Positions 8,738-17,849 of a stretch of DNA of 64,000 nucleotides are shown here, one piece after another. The stretch lies in contig DATAJS010000005.1 of NCBI GenBank assembly GCA_036262035.1, forward strand, positions 226,110-290,109, in the 5' to 3' direction. Source of the DNA: Burkholderiales bacterium (GTDB taxonomy: Bacteria; Pseudomonadota; Gammaproteobacteria; Burkholderiales; SG8-41). Position 1 is the first letter of the stretch. Every line of letters begins with the position of its first letter. The translations under genes were made by a program, and so were the position numbers. Below the pieces are notes generated by a model that saw only the letters and a program-made list of their open reading frames with translations, ran no database searches and was not told the origin of the DNA.

Positions 8738-9277
8738 TTAACGCGCGATTGTATCCCAAGAGGCCGGGGCGACGGCACAGATGCGCTGCACCAGGGCCGG
8801 TTTGGGATGCTCGACCAGGACGTCCTCGTAGCCCGCCACGCGCAGCTTCCCGCGCACGATCTCCAGCAATTCCCCCTCGCGCAGCAGGAAATCCGGGTTG
8901 GAGGGCTTGCCGTAGCGCTCGTTGCCGGCGGCGAAGGTCTCGTAGAGGAGGACGCCGCCCGGTGCGAGCGCCGCCAGCAGGTTCGGAAAAAGCGGCCGGT
9001 GCAGGTAGTTGGCCACGATCACCGCGGCGTAGCGCCTGCCGGCGTACGGCCAGGGGCCGTTCTCGATGTCGGCGCACACCGCGCTCACCCCCGGCACCGA
9101 CCTCAGCGCCTCGATCGCCGCGGCGTCGCGGTCGACCGCGTCGACCGCGCGTCCCCGCGCGGCCAGCCACCGGGCGTGCCGGCCGCGGCCGCACGCGACG
9201 TCGAGCACCGGGCCGTCGGGAATCAGCGATTCCCAGCGCAGCATCCAAGGCGCAGGGTCGGGATTGTCGTGGGGCAT
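8738..9277 (-). CDS. Class I SAM-dependent methyltransferase
   Basis: 179-residue small methyltransferase. Motif I is [16 protein letters not shown] near residue 25, followed by the acidic end of strand 2 ([10 protein letters not shown]), [12 protein letters not shown] and the post-motif [16 protein letters not shown]. This pattern resembles TehB/SmtA-like tellurite-resistance-type methyltransferases. The acceptor is unknown. The start at 9277 gives a compact family-like protein; an ATG at 9304 adds nine residues but has its Shine-Dalgarno too close. It lies 50 nt upstream of dapA in the same direction and may be co-transcribed. Confidence 0.85.
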   Translation of the reverse strand: MPHDNPDPAPWMLRWESLIPDGPVLDVACGRGRHARWLAARGRAVDAVDRDAAAIEALRSVPGVSAVCADIENGPWPYAGRRYAAVIVANYLHRPLFPNLLAALAPGGVLLYETFAAGNERYGKPSNPDFLLREGELLEIVRGKLRVAGYEDVLVEHPKPALVQRICAVAPASWDTIAR

Positions 9278-9356
9278 GTGTGATACTTCGAGGGGAATCC
9301 GCATCCTTCTAACACAACCGGCCGGCCAATGAGCCCGTCGGCGAGGAGGAAAGACG

Positions 9357-10328
9357 ATGGAACGAATCGCGCGTTTCATTCTGGGCACCGTCGCCTGCGC
9401 CTGCTGGGCGATCCCCGCGGCAGCCCAGCAATACCCGGTGCGGCCGATCCGCATGGTCATCGGTTTTCCGCCGGGCGGCGGCACCGACATCGTCGGGCGC
9501 ATCGTGGCGCAGAAGCTCTCGGAAGCGCTCGGCCAGCAGGTGGTGCCCGACAACCGCGGCGGCGCCTCGGGCCAGATCGCCACTGAGCTCGTCGCCAAGG
9601 CGCCGGCCGACGGCTACACCGTCCTCATGGCGCACATCTCGGCGCTGTCGATCCTGCCTTCGCTGCTGTCGAAGCTGCCGTACGACCCGGTGAAGGATTT
9701 CGCGCCGGTGTCGCTGGCCGCGATCTCGCCCAACCTGCTCGTCGTTCACCCGTCGCTGCCGGTGAAAAGCGTCAAGGAGCTGATCGCGCTGGCCAGGGCG
9801 CGGCCGGGCCAGCTTCAGTTCTCGTCGGTGGGCTCGGGCAGCATCCAGCACATCGCGGGCGAGATGTTCAAGCTCCAGGCCCGGGTGAACATGCTGCACG
9901 TGCCGTACAAGGGGGCCGGGCAGTCGATCATCGACCTCGTGGCGGGCCAGGTCCACATGGATTTCGGGACGATCCCGCCGGCGCTGCCGCACGTGAAATC
10001 GGGACGGCTGCGGGCGGTCGCGGTCACTTCCGAGAAGCGCTTTTCGCTGCTGCCGGAGATACCGACGATCGCCGAAGGCGGCCTGCCGGGCTTCGACATG
10101 AGCACGTGGTGGGGCCTGGTCGCCCCGGGCGGCGTTCCGAAAGAGGTGGTCGCGAGGCTCCACGGCGAGACCGCGAAGCTGTTGCGGGAGAAAGACGTGA
10201 AGGACCGGCTCGCGAACGTCGGCGCCGACCCGGTCGGCAACTCACCCGACGAGTTCGGCGCCTTCATCCGCGCCGAGCGGACCAAATACGCGAAGGTGGT
10301 GAAGGACGCTCAGATCAAGCTGGACTGA
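9357..10328 (+). CDS. Bug-family tripartite tricarboxylate transporter receptor
   Basis: 323-residue periplasmic binding protein of the TctC/Bug family. The signal peptide ends CWAIPAAAQQYPV. Family blocks follow: RPIRMVIGFPPGGGTDIVGR near residue 30, VPDNRGGASGQIATELVAKAPADGYTVL, LPYDPVKDFAPVS, the FSSVGSGSIQHIAGEMFK ligand segment, HVPYKGAGQSIIDLVAGQVHMDF, and WWGLVAPGGVPKEVVARL. These proteins bind carboxylates with high affinity. No TctA/TctB membrane genes are in the window, so this is an orphan receptor, as is common in Burkholderiales. A strong GAGGAGG ribosome site precedes the ATG. Confidence 0.94.
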   Translation: MERIARFILGTVACACWAIPAAAQQYPVRPIRMVIGFPPGGGTDIVGRIVAQKLSEALGQQVVPDNRGGASGQIATELVAKAPADGYTVLMAHISALSILPSLLSKLPYDPVKDFAPVSLAAISPNLLVVHPSLPVKSVKELIALARARPGQLQFSSVGSGSIQHIAGEMFKLQARVNMLHVPYKGAGQSIIDLVAGQVHMDFGTIPPALPHVKSGRLRAVAVTSEKRFSLLPEIPTIAEGGLPGFDMSTWWGLVAPGGVPKEVVARLHGETAKLLREKDVKDRLANVGADPVGNSPDEFGAFIRAERTKYAKVVKDAQIKLD

Positions 10329-10344
10329 GCGGTGCGTGCGTCAC

Positions 10345-10439
10345 GCGATCGCTTCGGCGTTCCTGCCGGAGCCGCCTCGCGATGATGTCATTGCGAGGAG
10401 CGCCAGCGACGAAGCAATCCCGGAGCGTCCGGGATGACG
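10345..10439. repeat. REP-like element, GCGAGGAGCG family, copy 2
   Basis: A partial inverted arm (GATCGCTTCGGCG ... GCCTCGCGATGA) is followed by a second arm starting GTCATTGCGAGGAGCG and ending CCGGGATGAC. It fills the gap between the convergent Bug and Hpt genes. Confidence 0.7.
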
Positions 10440-10446
10440 GTTCTTC

Positions 10447-10788
10447 CTAGGCTGCGGGAGCGAACGGAGCCAGCTCGCTGAGCAGCACCTGCACCAGCGG
10501 CTGGGCCGCGGCGAAAGCGGCATGGGCGCCCGCGGCGTCGTCGGCGCGCGCGAGCTTCTCGACCGCCGCGACCTGGGTGAATACTTCGGGCGCCTCGAAA
10601 GCGCCGACCGCGCCTTTGAGCGAGTGGGCTTCCTCGTAAGCGCTCTTGAGGTCGTTCGTCTGCAGGGCCGCCCCGATCGACTCGAGCTGGGCGGGGGCGG
10701 TCATGATCAGGATCTGCGCGATCTCGCCGAAAAGCTCCTGGTCGCCGGCCAGGCGCTCCAGGGTCGTCTCCACGTTCAGCACGGTCAT
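10447..10788 (-). CDS. Stand-alone histidine phosphotransfer (Hpt) protein
   Basis: 113-residue single Hpt domain. The phosphoacceptor motif is EEAHSLKGAVGAF (HxLKG) near residue 50, inside the expected four-helix bundle; LERLAGDQELFGEIAQIL is the typical first helix. The ATG at 10788 has GGAGAGAC upstream, while the frame extension to 10827 looks non-coding. Hpt proteins shuttle phosphate between a hybrid kinase's receiver and a response regulator. The hybrid kinase at 13508-16207 has no Hpt domain of its own, so this divergently transcribed gene is a good candidate partner (inference). Confidence 0.9.
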   Translation of the reverse strand: MTVLNVETTLERLAGDQELFGEIAQILIMTAPAQLESIGAALQTNDLKSAYEEAHSLKGAVGAFEAPEVFTQVAAVEKLARADDAAGAHAAFAAAQPLVQVLLSELAPFAPAA

Positions 10789-10966
10789 CGGTCTCTCCAC
10801 TTGCGAAGTCGGGGCTCCAGGCTGCACTTAACGGCCGCAGGGACGCCGGACTTTAGCGGGCGCGCCGCCAAATATTTCCCACCTCCGCTAAAGGATGATC
10901 GGCGGCCACCGTTAACCCGAGGGTAGAGCTGCGCCAGCGGCTTATCCATTTATTGAGGAATTACAA

Positions 10967-11695
10967 GTGGCTGACACCATCCTCGTCCTCTGCGTCGTGC
11001 TGAGCGCGTATTTCGTGCGCGGCATCACCGGATTCGGCTCCGGCCTCATCGCCGTGCCGCTCCTCGCGCTCTCCCACCCGCTCACGTTCGTCGTGCCGCT
11101 GGTCCTCGCGCTGGACTTCACCGCGTCGTTCGTGCTCGGCGGCGCCAACCGCAAGAACGCCGATTGGAAGGAGATCAAGCTCCTCGTCCCGTTCGGCGTG
11201 ATCGGCGCGTGCATCGGCGCCCTGGCGCTGATGAAGCTGCCGTCGGGACCCGTGCTCTGCACGCTCGGCGCGTTCACGATGTTCTTCGGCTTCCGCAACA
11301 TCTTCGGCGTGAGCTCCGACAAGAAGATCTCGGGCGCCTGGGCGGTTCCGACCGGCATCGGCGGCGGCGCGGTCGGCGCGCTGTTCGGCACCAGCGGGCC
11401 TCCCTACATCATCTATCTCACGCACCGCCTGAAGGACAAGAGCCAGGTGCGCGCGACGTTCTCGTGGCTGTTCGTGATCGACGGCGGCTTCCGCCTCGGC
11501 CTGTTCCTGGTCGCCGGCCTGCTGCTCGAGACCAAGCTCCAGGTCGCCTACGCGCTGTCGCTCATCCCGATGGCGATGGGCCTCTACACCGGGAACAAGG
11601 TCCACCTCGACATGACCTCCGAAGCGATGCTCAAGGTCGTCGGCGCGCTGCTCGTGATCAGCGGTGCGATGCTGTTCGTCAAAGTCATCCTGTAA
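10967..11695 (+). CDS. TauE/SafE-family anion exporter
   Basis: 242-residue inner-membrane protein with about seven to eight hydrophobic segments. The family start YFVRGITGFGSGLIAVPLLAL is clear, and the mid-protein repeat GGGAVGALFGTSGPPYIIYL carries the second GxxxGxxGP signature. Members export sulfite, sulfoacetate or similar anions, or are putative permeases. The start is GTG with GAGG seven nt upstream. It is the first gene of a four-gene rightward run (gaps 26, 66 and 28 nt) with an FAH-family enzyme, a PhnD-like binding protein and a hybrid kinase. The transported anion is unknown. Confidence 0.9.
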   Translation: MADTILVLCVVLSAYFVRGITGFGSGLIAVPLLALSHPLTFVVPLVLALDFTASFVLGGANRKNADWKEIKLLVPFGVIGACIGALALMKLPSGPVLCTLGAFTMFFGFRNIFGVSSDKKISGAWAVPTGIGGGAVGALFGTSGPPYIIYLTHRLKDKSQVRATFSWLFVIDGGFRLGLFLVAGLLLETKLQVAYALSLIPMAMGLYTGNKVHLDMTSEAMLKVVGALLVISGAMLFVKVIL

Positions 11696-11721
11696 CCAGA
11701 TTCGTTTTTAGGAGCCAGCAA

Positions 11722-12555
11722 ATGAAATTCATGCGTTTCGAGCACGACGGCAAGACCGGTTTCGGCGCCATGGAAGGCGACACCCGGGTCCGCGTCTACG
11801 AAGGCGACATGTTCGCGGGCTGCCGCCCCACCTCGACGCTCCTCGAGCTGTCGAGCGTGAAGGTCCTGATCCCCTGCGTGCCCGGCAAGATGGTCGCGCT
11901 GTGGAACAACTCGGCGATCCAGATCGAGCAGCTCAAGCGCGAGACGCCGAGGGAAGTGCTGTGGTTCCTCAAGCCGCCCTCGTCGTTCGCGACGACCGGC
12001 GACGCGATCGTCTATCCGGTGGCGCACACCGAGAAAGTCGTGCTCGAAGGCGAGCTCGGCATCGTGATCGGCAAGAAGTGCAAGAACGTGACGCCGGTGG
12101 AAGCGCGCGACGTGATCTTCGGCTACACCGTGATCAACGACGTGACGGCGCAGGACGTGGTCAAGCGCGACCACACCTTCCCGCAGTACGACCGCGCCAA
12201 GGGCTACGACACGTTCGGCCTGTTCGGTCCGTGCATCGAGACCGAAGTCGACCCGATGGCGCTGCGCATGCGCTCCTACGTGAACGGCAAGCTGGTGCAG
12301 AACTTCCCGGTCACCGACTACGTGTTCAACCCGTACGAGACCGTGGCCGAGATCGCCAAGACCGTGACGCTGCATCCCGGCGACGTGATCTGCATGGGCA
12401 CCTCGCTCAATGCGGCGCGCATCGTCCCGGGCGACACGTGCGAGATCCGCATCGACGGCATCGGCGCTCTGGTCAACCCGGTCATCGCCGAGCAGCGCGT
12501 GAACCCGCGCGTCGAAGGCGACGAGCCGCGCGTGAACCTGCAGGCGGCCGCCTGA
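11722..12555 (+). CDS. Fumarylacetoacetate hydrolase-family protein
   Basis: 277-residue enzyme of the FAH/HpcE fold, which cleaves or decarboxylates beta-keto or dihydroxy acids with a divalent metal. Motifs in order: LWFLKPPSSFATTGDAIVYP (substrate loop), the metal ligands in VVLEGELGIVIGKK (ExE), FGYTVINDVTAQD (D ligand), KGYDTFGLFGPC, and VTLHPGDVICMGTS. The ATG has AGGAG upstream. It follows the TauE/SafE gene by 26 nt. Possible substrates are open-chain keto acids from aromatic or sugar-acid catabolism; nothing here decides among them. Confidence 0.93.
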   Translation: MKFMRFEHDGKTGFGAMEGDTRVRVYEGDMFAGCRPTSTLLELSSVKVLIPCVPGKMVALWNNSAIQIEQLKRETPREVLWFLKPPSSFATTGDAIVYPVAHTEKVVLEGELGIVIGKKCKNVTPVEARDVIFGYTVINDVTAQDVVKRDHTFPQYDRAKGYDTFGLFGPCIETEVDPMALRMRSYVNGKLVQNFPVTDYVFNPYETVAEIAKTVTLHPGDVICMGTSLNAARIVPGDTCEIRIDGIGALVNPVIAEQRVNPRVEGDEPRVNLQAAA

Positions 12556-12621
12556 CCATTTGATTATCAGTACAGCGGCCGCCGCACGGCCGCACAACCG
12601 ACAGAAGCAATCGGAACAGCG

Positions 12622-13479
12622 ATGAAACTGACTACGCTCAAGCGCGCAGCGCTCGGATTGGCCGCACTCCTCGCGCTGGGGACCGCCGCGCGCGCGGAGG
12701 AGCAGCCGTACGCGTTCAACGTGCTCAACCAGCGCTCGGTCGCGCTCACTTCGCAGTACTGGAACCCGATCCTCATCTACGTCGCCAAGAAGAGCGGCGT
12801 GCCGCTCGAGCTGAGGCTCGCCCGGACCACGAAGGAAGCGAACGCCCTTGCGGAACAGGGGCAGTACCATTTCCTGTACACGAACCACTTCTTCACGCCG
12901 GAACGCGACCGCCTCGGCTTTCACGTGATCGCCCGCCCGGCCGGCCCCGGCATCCGCGGCCAGATCGCGGTGCCGGCGGACTCGCCGATCAAGTCGCTCG
13001 CCGAGCTGAACGGCAAGGAAGTCGCGTTCGCCAGCCCCGACGCGTTCGCCGCGTACTGGCTGCCGATGGACGCGCTGCTCAAGGCGAAGGTCAACGTGAA
13101 GCCGGTGTTCACCGCCAACCAGGAAGCGGGCCTCGCCCAGCTCAAGGTCGGCACGGTCGCCGCGGCCGGCGTCAACGACTCGATCATCCAGCGCTACGCG
13201 CGCCGCGAAGGGTTCGAGTACCGCCTGCTGTGGAACTCGGAGATCTACAACGACCTGTGCATCATGGCGAGCTCGAAAGTGCCCCCGGCGAAGCTCGCCG
13301 CGGTGCGCGACGCGCTCATCGGCATGATGAACGATCCGGAAGGCCGCAAAGTGCTCCAGGCCGGCGCCGATCTGCTCAAGATGAACAAGGATCACCTGGG
13401 CTTCATCGCGTCGTCGGACCGCGATTACGACAACTATCGCGCGTTCTACAAGAAGACACTGGTCAAAGCCGTCAACTAA
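12622..13479 (+). CDS. PhnD-like phosphate/phosphonate-type substrate-binding protein
   Basis: 285-residue exported protein with a signal peptide ending TAARAEEQPY. The body follows the PhnD/phosphite-binding layout (type 2 periplasmic fold): FNVLNQRSVALTSQYWNPILIYVAKKSG, IRGQIAVPADSPIKSLAELNGKEVAFASPDAFAAYW, and a VAAAGVNDSIIQRYARREG hinge. No ABC permease or ATPase is adjacent. Instead a hybrid kinase starts 28 nt downstream, so this protein may act as the ligand-binding partner of the sensor, as reported for some PhnD-like proteins paired with kinases (inference). Confidence 0.85.
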   Translation: MKLTTLKRAALGLAALLALGTAARAEEQPYAFNVLNQRSVALTSQYWNPILIYVAKKSGVPLELRLARTTKEANALAEQGQYHFLYTNHFFTPERDRLGFHVIARPAGPGIRGQIAVPADSPIKSLAELNGKEVAFASPDAFAAYWLPMDALLKAKVNVKPVFTANQEAGLAQLKVGTVAAAGVNDSIIQRYARREGFEYRLLWNSEIYNDLCIMASSKVPPAKLAAVRDALIGMMNDPEGRKVLQAGADLLKMNKDHLGFIASSDRDYDNYRAFYKKTLVKAVN

Positions 13480-13507
13480 AGCCGAGCGCTCCAAGGAATC
13501 GTTCGCC

Positions 13508-16207
13508 ATGAAAGCACTGCGGTTTCTGAACCTCTGGTCCCGATGGGGCCTGATCCCGCGCCTGATGGCGGCGGTCGGCTTCGCCAGCCTCGTCGGAGGC
13601 GGCATCCAGAACTACCTCCTGGTGCTCGAAGGGGCGGCGGAGCATTCGGCGCGTCACGAGCGCGAGGTGCACGAGACGCTGAAATTCCTGGCGCCCCTCG
13701 TCGCCGACCAGGCGGTGCTCGGCGACTACGCCGCGATCAACCAGCTCCTGAACAACCAGGCCAAGAAGCTTGAGATCAACGTCCTCAAGTGGACGGACAA
13801 GAGCGGCCGCAACCTGTCGGGCCGCGACACGCCGGACAAGCTCGAAGCGCCCCGCTGGTTCACCACGCTGGTGCCGATCGCGCACGTCGAGGCGACCCTC
13901 GAGGTCGAGACCGGCGGCGCCAACTACGGCACGCTGTACGGCGAGATGAACTCGGTGCCCGCGAGCAACCGCCTGTGGTCGCAGTTCGTGCACCAGCTCC
14001 AGATCGTGTTCGCGACGCTGCTGCTCACCCTCCAGGTGATCTGGCTGATCTTCCGCGGCAACCTCGGCACGCTGCGCATGCTGGCGATGTCGGCCAACCG
14101 CTTCAGTCTCGGCGAGCACGCGGTGCGCGTGAAGTCGGACGGCGCGCCGGAAGTGCGCGCGGCGGCCGACGCGTTCAACAACATGGCGAACAACATCGAG
14201 AGCCTCATCGCGTCTCTCGGCGAGTCCGAAACGACCAACCGCCGCCTCGCCGCGATCGTGAAGCAGTCGTCCGAGGCGATCTGGACGCGCGACCTCTCCG
14301 GCCGCATCACCACGTGGAACGCGGGCGCGACGGTGCTCTTCGGCTACACCGCCGACGAGGCGATCGGCCACCGCATCAGCGTCGACAAGACGTCGACCGA
14401 CGAGGACGCGAAGCGACTCGAGCGCCTGAAGTCGGGCGAGACCTTCTCGTACGAGACCCGCGCGGTCACGAAGAACGGCCGCGAGATCGACATCGAGGTC
14501 GCCGCGGCGCCGCTGCACGACGAGAACCACAGCGTCGTCGGCAAGATCTGCGTCGCGCACGACGTGACCGAGCGCAAGCGCGCCGAGGCCGAGCTCTCCG
14601 CCGCGCGCGAGGCCGCCGAGGCCGCGAACCAGGCGAAGTCGAGCTTCCTCGCCAAGATGAGCCACGAGATCAGGACGCCGATGAACGGCGTGCTCGGCAT
14701 GACCGAGCTGCTGCTCGAGACCGGCCTCACGCCGACGCAGCGCCGCTTCGCGGAGACGGTGCAGCGCTCGGGCAAATCGCTGCTCGCGATCATCAACGAC
14801 ATTCTCGACTTCTCCAAGATCGAGGCGGGCAAGCTCGACCTCGAGCACATCGATTTCGACCTGCGCCAGACCATCGAAGACACGATCGAGCTGCTCGCCG
14901 AGCGCGCGCAGAGCAAGGACCTCGAGCTCGCCTGCAACCTGCCGGTGAACCTTGCGGCGCGCGTCAAGGGCGATCCGCTGCGTCTGGGCCAGGTGCTGAC
15001 GAACCTCGTCGGCAACGGCATCAAGTTCACCGAGGAAGGCGAAGTGTCGGTGTCGGTATCGACGCGCGACGAGACCCCCGAGAGCGTCACGCTGCGTTTC
15101 GAAGTGATCGACACCGGCCCCGGCATCACCAAGGAAGCGCAAGGCCGCATCTTCGAGAACTTCTCGCAGGCCGACGGCTCGACCACGCGCAAGCACGGCG
15201 GCACGGGTCTCGGCCTCGCGATCAGCAAGCAGCTCGTCGAGATGATGGGCGGCGAGATGCGCGTCGAGTCGACGCCGGGCGTGGGCTCGACCTTCTGGTT
15301 CGAGGTGAAGTTCGAGAAAGCCGCGCAGGAAGCGGCGGACGAGCCGGCGTTCCGCAACAAGCTCGAAGGCGTGCGCACGCTCATCGTGGCGCGCAACGCG
15401 ACCACCCGCGGCACGCTCAACGCGCAGATGACCAACTGGGGCATGCAGAACCGCAGCGTCGAGACCGGCGAACAGGCGATGGGCCAGCTCACCAACGCCG
15501 CGGCGCGGGGCGCGCCGTACGACATCGTGATCGTCGACAGCGCGATGAACGGCTCGGGCGCGCTCGACCTCACGCGCAAGATCAAGTCCGACCCCGCGCT
15601 CTCCGACGCGCGGGTCATCTGGCTCACGCCCGTCGGCCGTCACGGCGACGTGCGCGAGCTGCGCCAGGCGGGCGTGCTGATGTGCCTGTCGAAGCCGGTG
15701 CGCCAGTCGGCGCTTTACAACGGTCTGATCGGCGCGGTCACGGGCGAAGGCGATGCGATCGCCGACATGGCGCCGGCCGAGCCCGCGAAGGCGCCGGCCA
15801 AGCGCGAAAACCGCGGCAAGCTGCTGCTCGCGGAGGACAACGCGGTCAACCAGCAGGTCGCGCTCGCGATCCTCAAGATCGAGGGCTATCAGGTGACCGT
15901 CGCGAAGAACGGCGTGGAAGCGGTCGCCGCGTTCCAGAAGGACGCGTTCGATCTCATCCTGATGGACTGCCACATGCCGGAGATGGACGGATTCGAGGCG
16001 ACACGCAACATCCGCCGCATGATGAAGGACGGCGAGCTGAAGCGCATTCCGATCATCGCGCTCACCGCGAACGCGATGCAGCAGGACCGCGACGAGTGTC
16101 TCAGCGCCGGCATGGACGATCACCTGTCCAAGCCGTACACCCGCCTGCAGATGCGCGCGATGCTCGACCGCTGGCTCGCCCAGCCGGCCGAAGCCGCAGC
16201 GGCCTGA
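13508..16207 (+). CDS. Hybrid sensor histidine kinase (HAMP-PAS-HisKA-HATPase-REC-REC)
   Basis: 899-residue inner-membrane hybrid kinase of the BarA type. TM1 is at about 17-40, a periplasmic loop of about 120 residues follows, TM2 is at about 165-183, HAMP to about 235, PAS at about 245-360, then HisKA with His386 in KMSHEIRTPMNG. The HATPase has N-box NLVGNGIKFT and GTGLGLAIS near 566. The first receiver (about 620-740) lacks the acidic pocket (LIVARNATTR in place of a DD motif) though Asp677 is present, so it is probably a pseudo-receiver. The second receiver is intact (EDN at 776, Asp820). There is no Hpt domain. A strong terminator follows. Confidence 0.93.
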   Translation: MKALRFLNLWSRWGLIPRLMAAVGFASLVGGGIQNYLLVLEGAAEHSARHEREVHETLKFLAPLVADQAVLGDYAAINQLLNNQAKKLEINVLKWTDKSGRNLSGRDTPDKLEAPRWFTTLVPIAHVEATLEVETGGANYGTLYGEMNSVPASNRLWSQFVHQLQIVFATLLLTLQVIWLIFRGNLGTLRMLAMSANRFSLGEHAVRVKSDGAPEVRAAADAFNNMANNIESLIASLGESETTNRRLAAIVKQSSEAIWTRDLSGRITTWNAGATVLFGYTADEAIGHRISVDKTSTDEDAKRLERLKSGETFSYETRAVTKNGREIDIEVAAAPLHDENHSVVGKICVAHDVTERKRAEAELSAAREAAEAANQAKSSFLAKMSHEIRTPMNGVLGMTELLLETGLTPTQRRFAETVQRSGKSLLAIINDILDFSKIEAGKLDLEHIDFDLRQTIEDTIELLAERAQSKDLELACNLPVNLAARVKGDPLRLGQVLTNLVGNGIKFTEEGEVSVSVSTRDETPESVTLRFEVIDTGPGITKEAQGRIFENFSQADGSTTRKHGGTGLGLAISKQLVEMMGGEMRVESTPGVGSTFWFEVKFEKAAQEAADEPAFRNKLEGVRTLIVARNATTRGTLNAQMTNWGMQNRSVETGEQAMGQLTNAAARGAPYDIVIVDSAMNGSGALDLTRKIKSDPALSDARVIWLTPVGRHGDVRELRQAGVLMCLSKPVRQSALYNGLIGAVTGEGDAIADMAPAEPAKAPAKRENRGKLLLAEDNAVNQQVALAILKIEGYQVTVAKNGVEAVAAFQKDAFDLILMDCHMPEMDGFEATRNIRRMMKDGELKRIPIIALTANAMQQDRDECLSAGMDDHLSKPYTRLQMRAMLDRWLAQPAEAAAA

Positions 16208-16232
16208 GACTCAAAAGGGGGAAACAGGGAAG

Positions 16233-16259
16233 AAAAACCGGGGCATAACCCCGGTTTTT
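16233..16259 (+). terminator. Intrinsic terminator after the hybrid kinase operon
   Basis: Stem AAAAACCGGGG / CCCCGGTTTTT with loop CATAA. It has A and T runs on both sides, so it could work in both directions. Confidence 0.92.
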
Positions 16260-16266
16260 CTTGCTT

Positions 16267-16320
16267 TTAAAGGAAAGGGAGGTTCAAGGAGGGAAACCTT
16301 GGTTTCCCTCCTTGGCGTTC
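16267..16320. repeat. Palindromic GGAGGGAAACC element, copy 1
   Basis: About 54 bp: TTAAAGGAAAGGGAGG, then the palindrome GGAGGGAAACC / GGTTTCCCTCC, then GGCGTTC. In the sense direction of hss it lies downstream of the stop in the order ACGCC, palindrome, CTTTCCTTTAA. Copies at 29401-29450 and 57053-57105 share the whole layout. Confidence 0.85.
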
Positions 16321-16327
16321 ACCGCCC

Positions 16328-16357
16328 CTTCAGGGTCGTCGTCAGACGACCCTGAAG
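16328..16357 (-). other. Foldback straddling the hss stop codon
   Basis: A perfect 13-bp stem (CTTCAGGGTCGTC and its complement) with a 4-nt loop that contains the hss stop codon (16342-16344). The left arm in the sense direction is the end of the hss coding sequence. No T run follows. Confidence 0.8.
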
Positions 16358-17760
16358 TTTTTGAACTGCCAGGGATCGTCGGTATCCAGATCCTCCGGGA
16401 ACGGATGGTTCCGTCCCTGCAGCGGCGTCCAGTCGCTGTACGCCCCCGCCTGCTCGCCCAGATACGGGCTGGCGATCTCCAGCACGCGCTCGAAGTCGAC
16501 GTCGTCGGGATCGACGATCCCTGCGCGCGGATTCTCCATCGCCCACACCACCCCGCCCAGCACGCCGGCGGCGACCTGGATGCTGGTCGCGTTGTTGAAC
16601 GGCGCGAGCTTGCGGGCTTCGTGCACCGAGATGCGCGAGCCGTACCAGTACGCCCCCTTCGCGTGCCCCATCAGCAGCGCGCCGAGCTCGTCGACGCCGT
16701 CGGTGATCTCGTCCATGAAGATGCGCCGCTGCTCCTGCCCGATCCAGCCCTTGCCCGCGAGCTCGTGCACCGACGACACGGTGTCGTCGCACGGGTGATA
16801 CGCGTAATGACACGTCGGCCGATAGAGCACGCGCTCGCCTTCACGCACGGTGAAGTAGTCGGAGATCGAGATCGACTCGCTGTGCGTGATCAGGAAACCG
16901 TGGAACTGCCCTTCTCCCGGCGTCCACGAGCGCACCTTCACCGAAGCCCCCGGCCGCGTGAGGTAGATCGCGGCCTTGCAGCCGAACTCGTGCTCGCGCC
17001 CGTCGTGCGGGAAGTGCTTCTCGTGCGAGCCCCAGCCGAGCTCGCACGGCTGCGAGCCTTCGCCGATGAAACCGTCGACCGACCAGGTGTTGACGAACTC
17101 GAAGCGGCGCTTGCGGGGATCGGCGACCTGCGTGTCGCGCTCGGCGCAGTGTATCGTCTTCACGCCGAGCTCCATGCCGAGCCTGCCCCATTCCGCGCGC
17201 GTACGCGGCGTCTTCACCTCGCCTTTGATGTCGCGGGCGATGTTGAGCATCGCCTGCTTCACCCAGTGCGAGATGAGGCCGGGGTTGGCGCCGTGCGTCG
17301 GGAGGACCGTCGGTCCGCCGTTCGGATACTTCCCCTTCATGTCCATCACCGCCTCGCGCAGCCCGTAGTTGCTGCGATGCGAAGGCGAAACGCTCGGGTC
17401 GGTGTAGCCCCCGAGCCACGGCTCGATGCACGTGTCCAGGTACATCGCGCCCTGCTCGCAGCACAGCTCGATGAGCGCGACGCTCGAGACGTCGACCGAC
17501 AGATTGAGGAGAAAATCGCCCCTGCCGAGCAGGGGCTCGAGGATGGCGCGGTAGTTCTCGCGCGTTAAGGGACGGACGTCGAACTTGATGCCGTAATGCT
17601 TCGCCTCGGCTACGCCCCGATCGTCACCCGTGACGATGCAGATGCGCGAAGGCTCCATGTCGATGTGACGCAGCAGCAGCGGCAGCGAGCCTTGCCCGAC
17701 CGATCCGAAGCCCACGATGACCAGGCGTCCCTCGAATTTGACGTGCTTTTTGCTCTCCAT
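16342..17760 (-). CDS. hss: Homospermidine synthase
   Basis: 472-residue NAD-dependent enzyme, the length of bacterial homospermidine synthase, which makes the polyamine homospermidine from putrescine (or putrescine plus spermidine). It has an N-terminal Rossmann motif RLVIVGFGSVGQGSLPLLLRH, then LNLSVDVSSVALIELC, the active-site region YLDTCIEPWLGGY, PTVLPTHGANPGLISHWVKQA, and NTWSVDGFIGEGSQPCELGWGSHEKHFP, all typical of the family within the saccharopine dehydrogenase fold. It is monocistronic. Its stop lies in the loop of a foldback and is followed by the palindromic repeat described separately. Confidence 0.93.
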   Translation of the reverse strand: MESKKHVKFEGRLVIVGFGSVGQGSLPLLLRHIDMEPSRICIVTGDDRGVAEAKHYGIKFDVRPLTRENYRAILEPLLGRGDFLLNLSVDVSSVALIELCCEQGAMYLDTCIEPWLGGYTDPSVSPSHRSNYGLREAVMDMKGKYPNGGPTVLPTHGANPGLISHWVKQAMLNIARDIKGEVKTPRTRAEWGRLGMELGVKTIHCAERDTQVADPRKRRFEFVNTWSVDGFIGEGSQPCELGWGSHEKHFPHDGREHEFGCKAAIYLTRPGASVKVRSWTPGEGQFHGFLITHSESISISDYFTVREGERVLYRPTCHYAYHPCDDTVSSVHELAGKGWIGQEQRRIFMDEITDGVDELGALLMGHAKGAYWYGSRISVHEARKLAPFNNATSIQVAAGVLGGVVWAMENPRAGIVDPDDVDFERVLEIASPYLGEQAGAYSDWTPLQGRNHPFPEDLDTDDPWQFKNFRVV

Positions 17761-17849
17761 TTCATAAACTGCCTATCGCGTGACCAAAGACGGCGCGGAG
17801 TGTAACAGTTAATGAGCGGCTGCCCAATATATGGGCGGCTTTCTCGTGG

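Noticed and set aside
8738-9598. N-terminal extension of the methyltransferase to 9598
   Set aside because: The extra part is antisense to the Bug gene signal region and has no methyltransferase character.
13472-16123. Long minus-strand ORF (883 codons) opposite the hybrid kinase
   Set aside because: Shadow of a high-GC gene: Arg/Ala/His-rich without domains, while the plus strand has complete kinase motifs.
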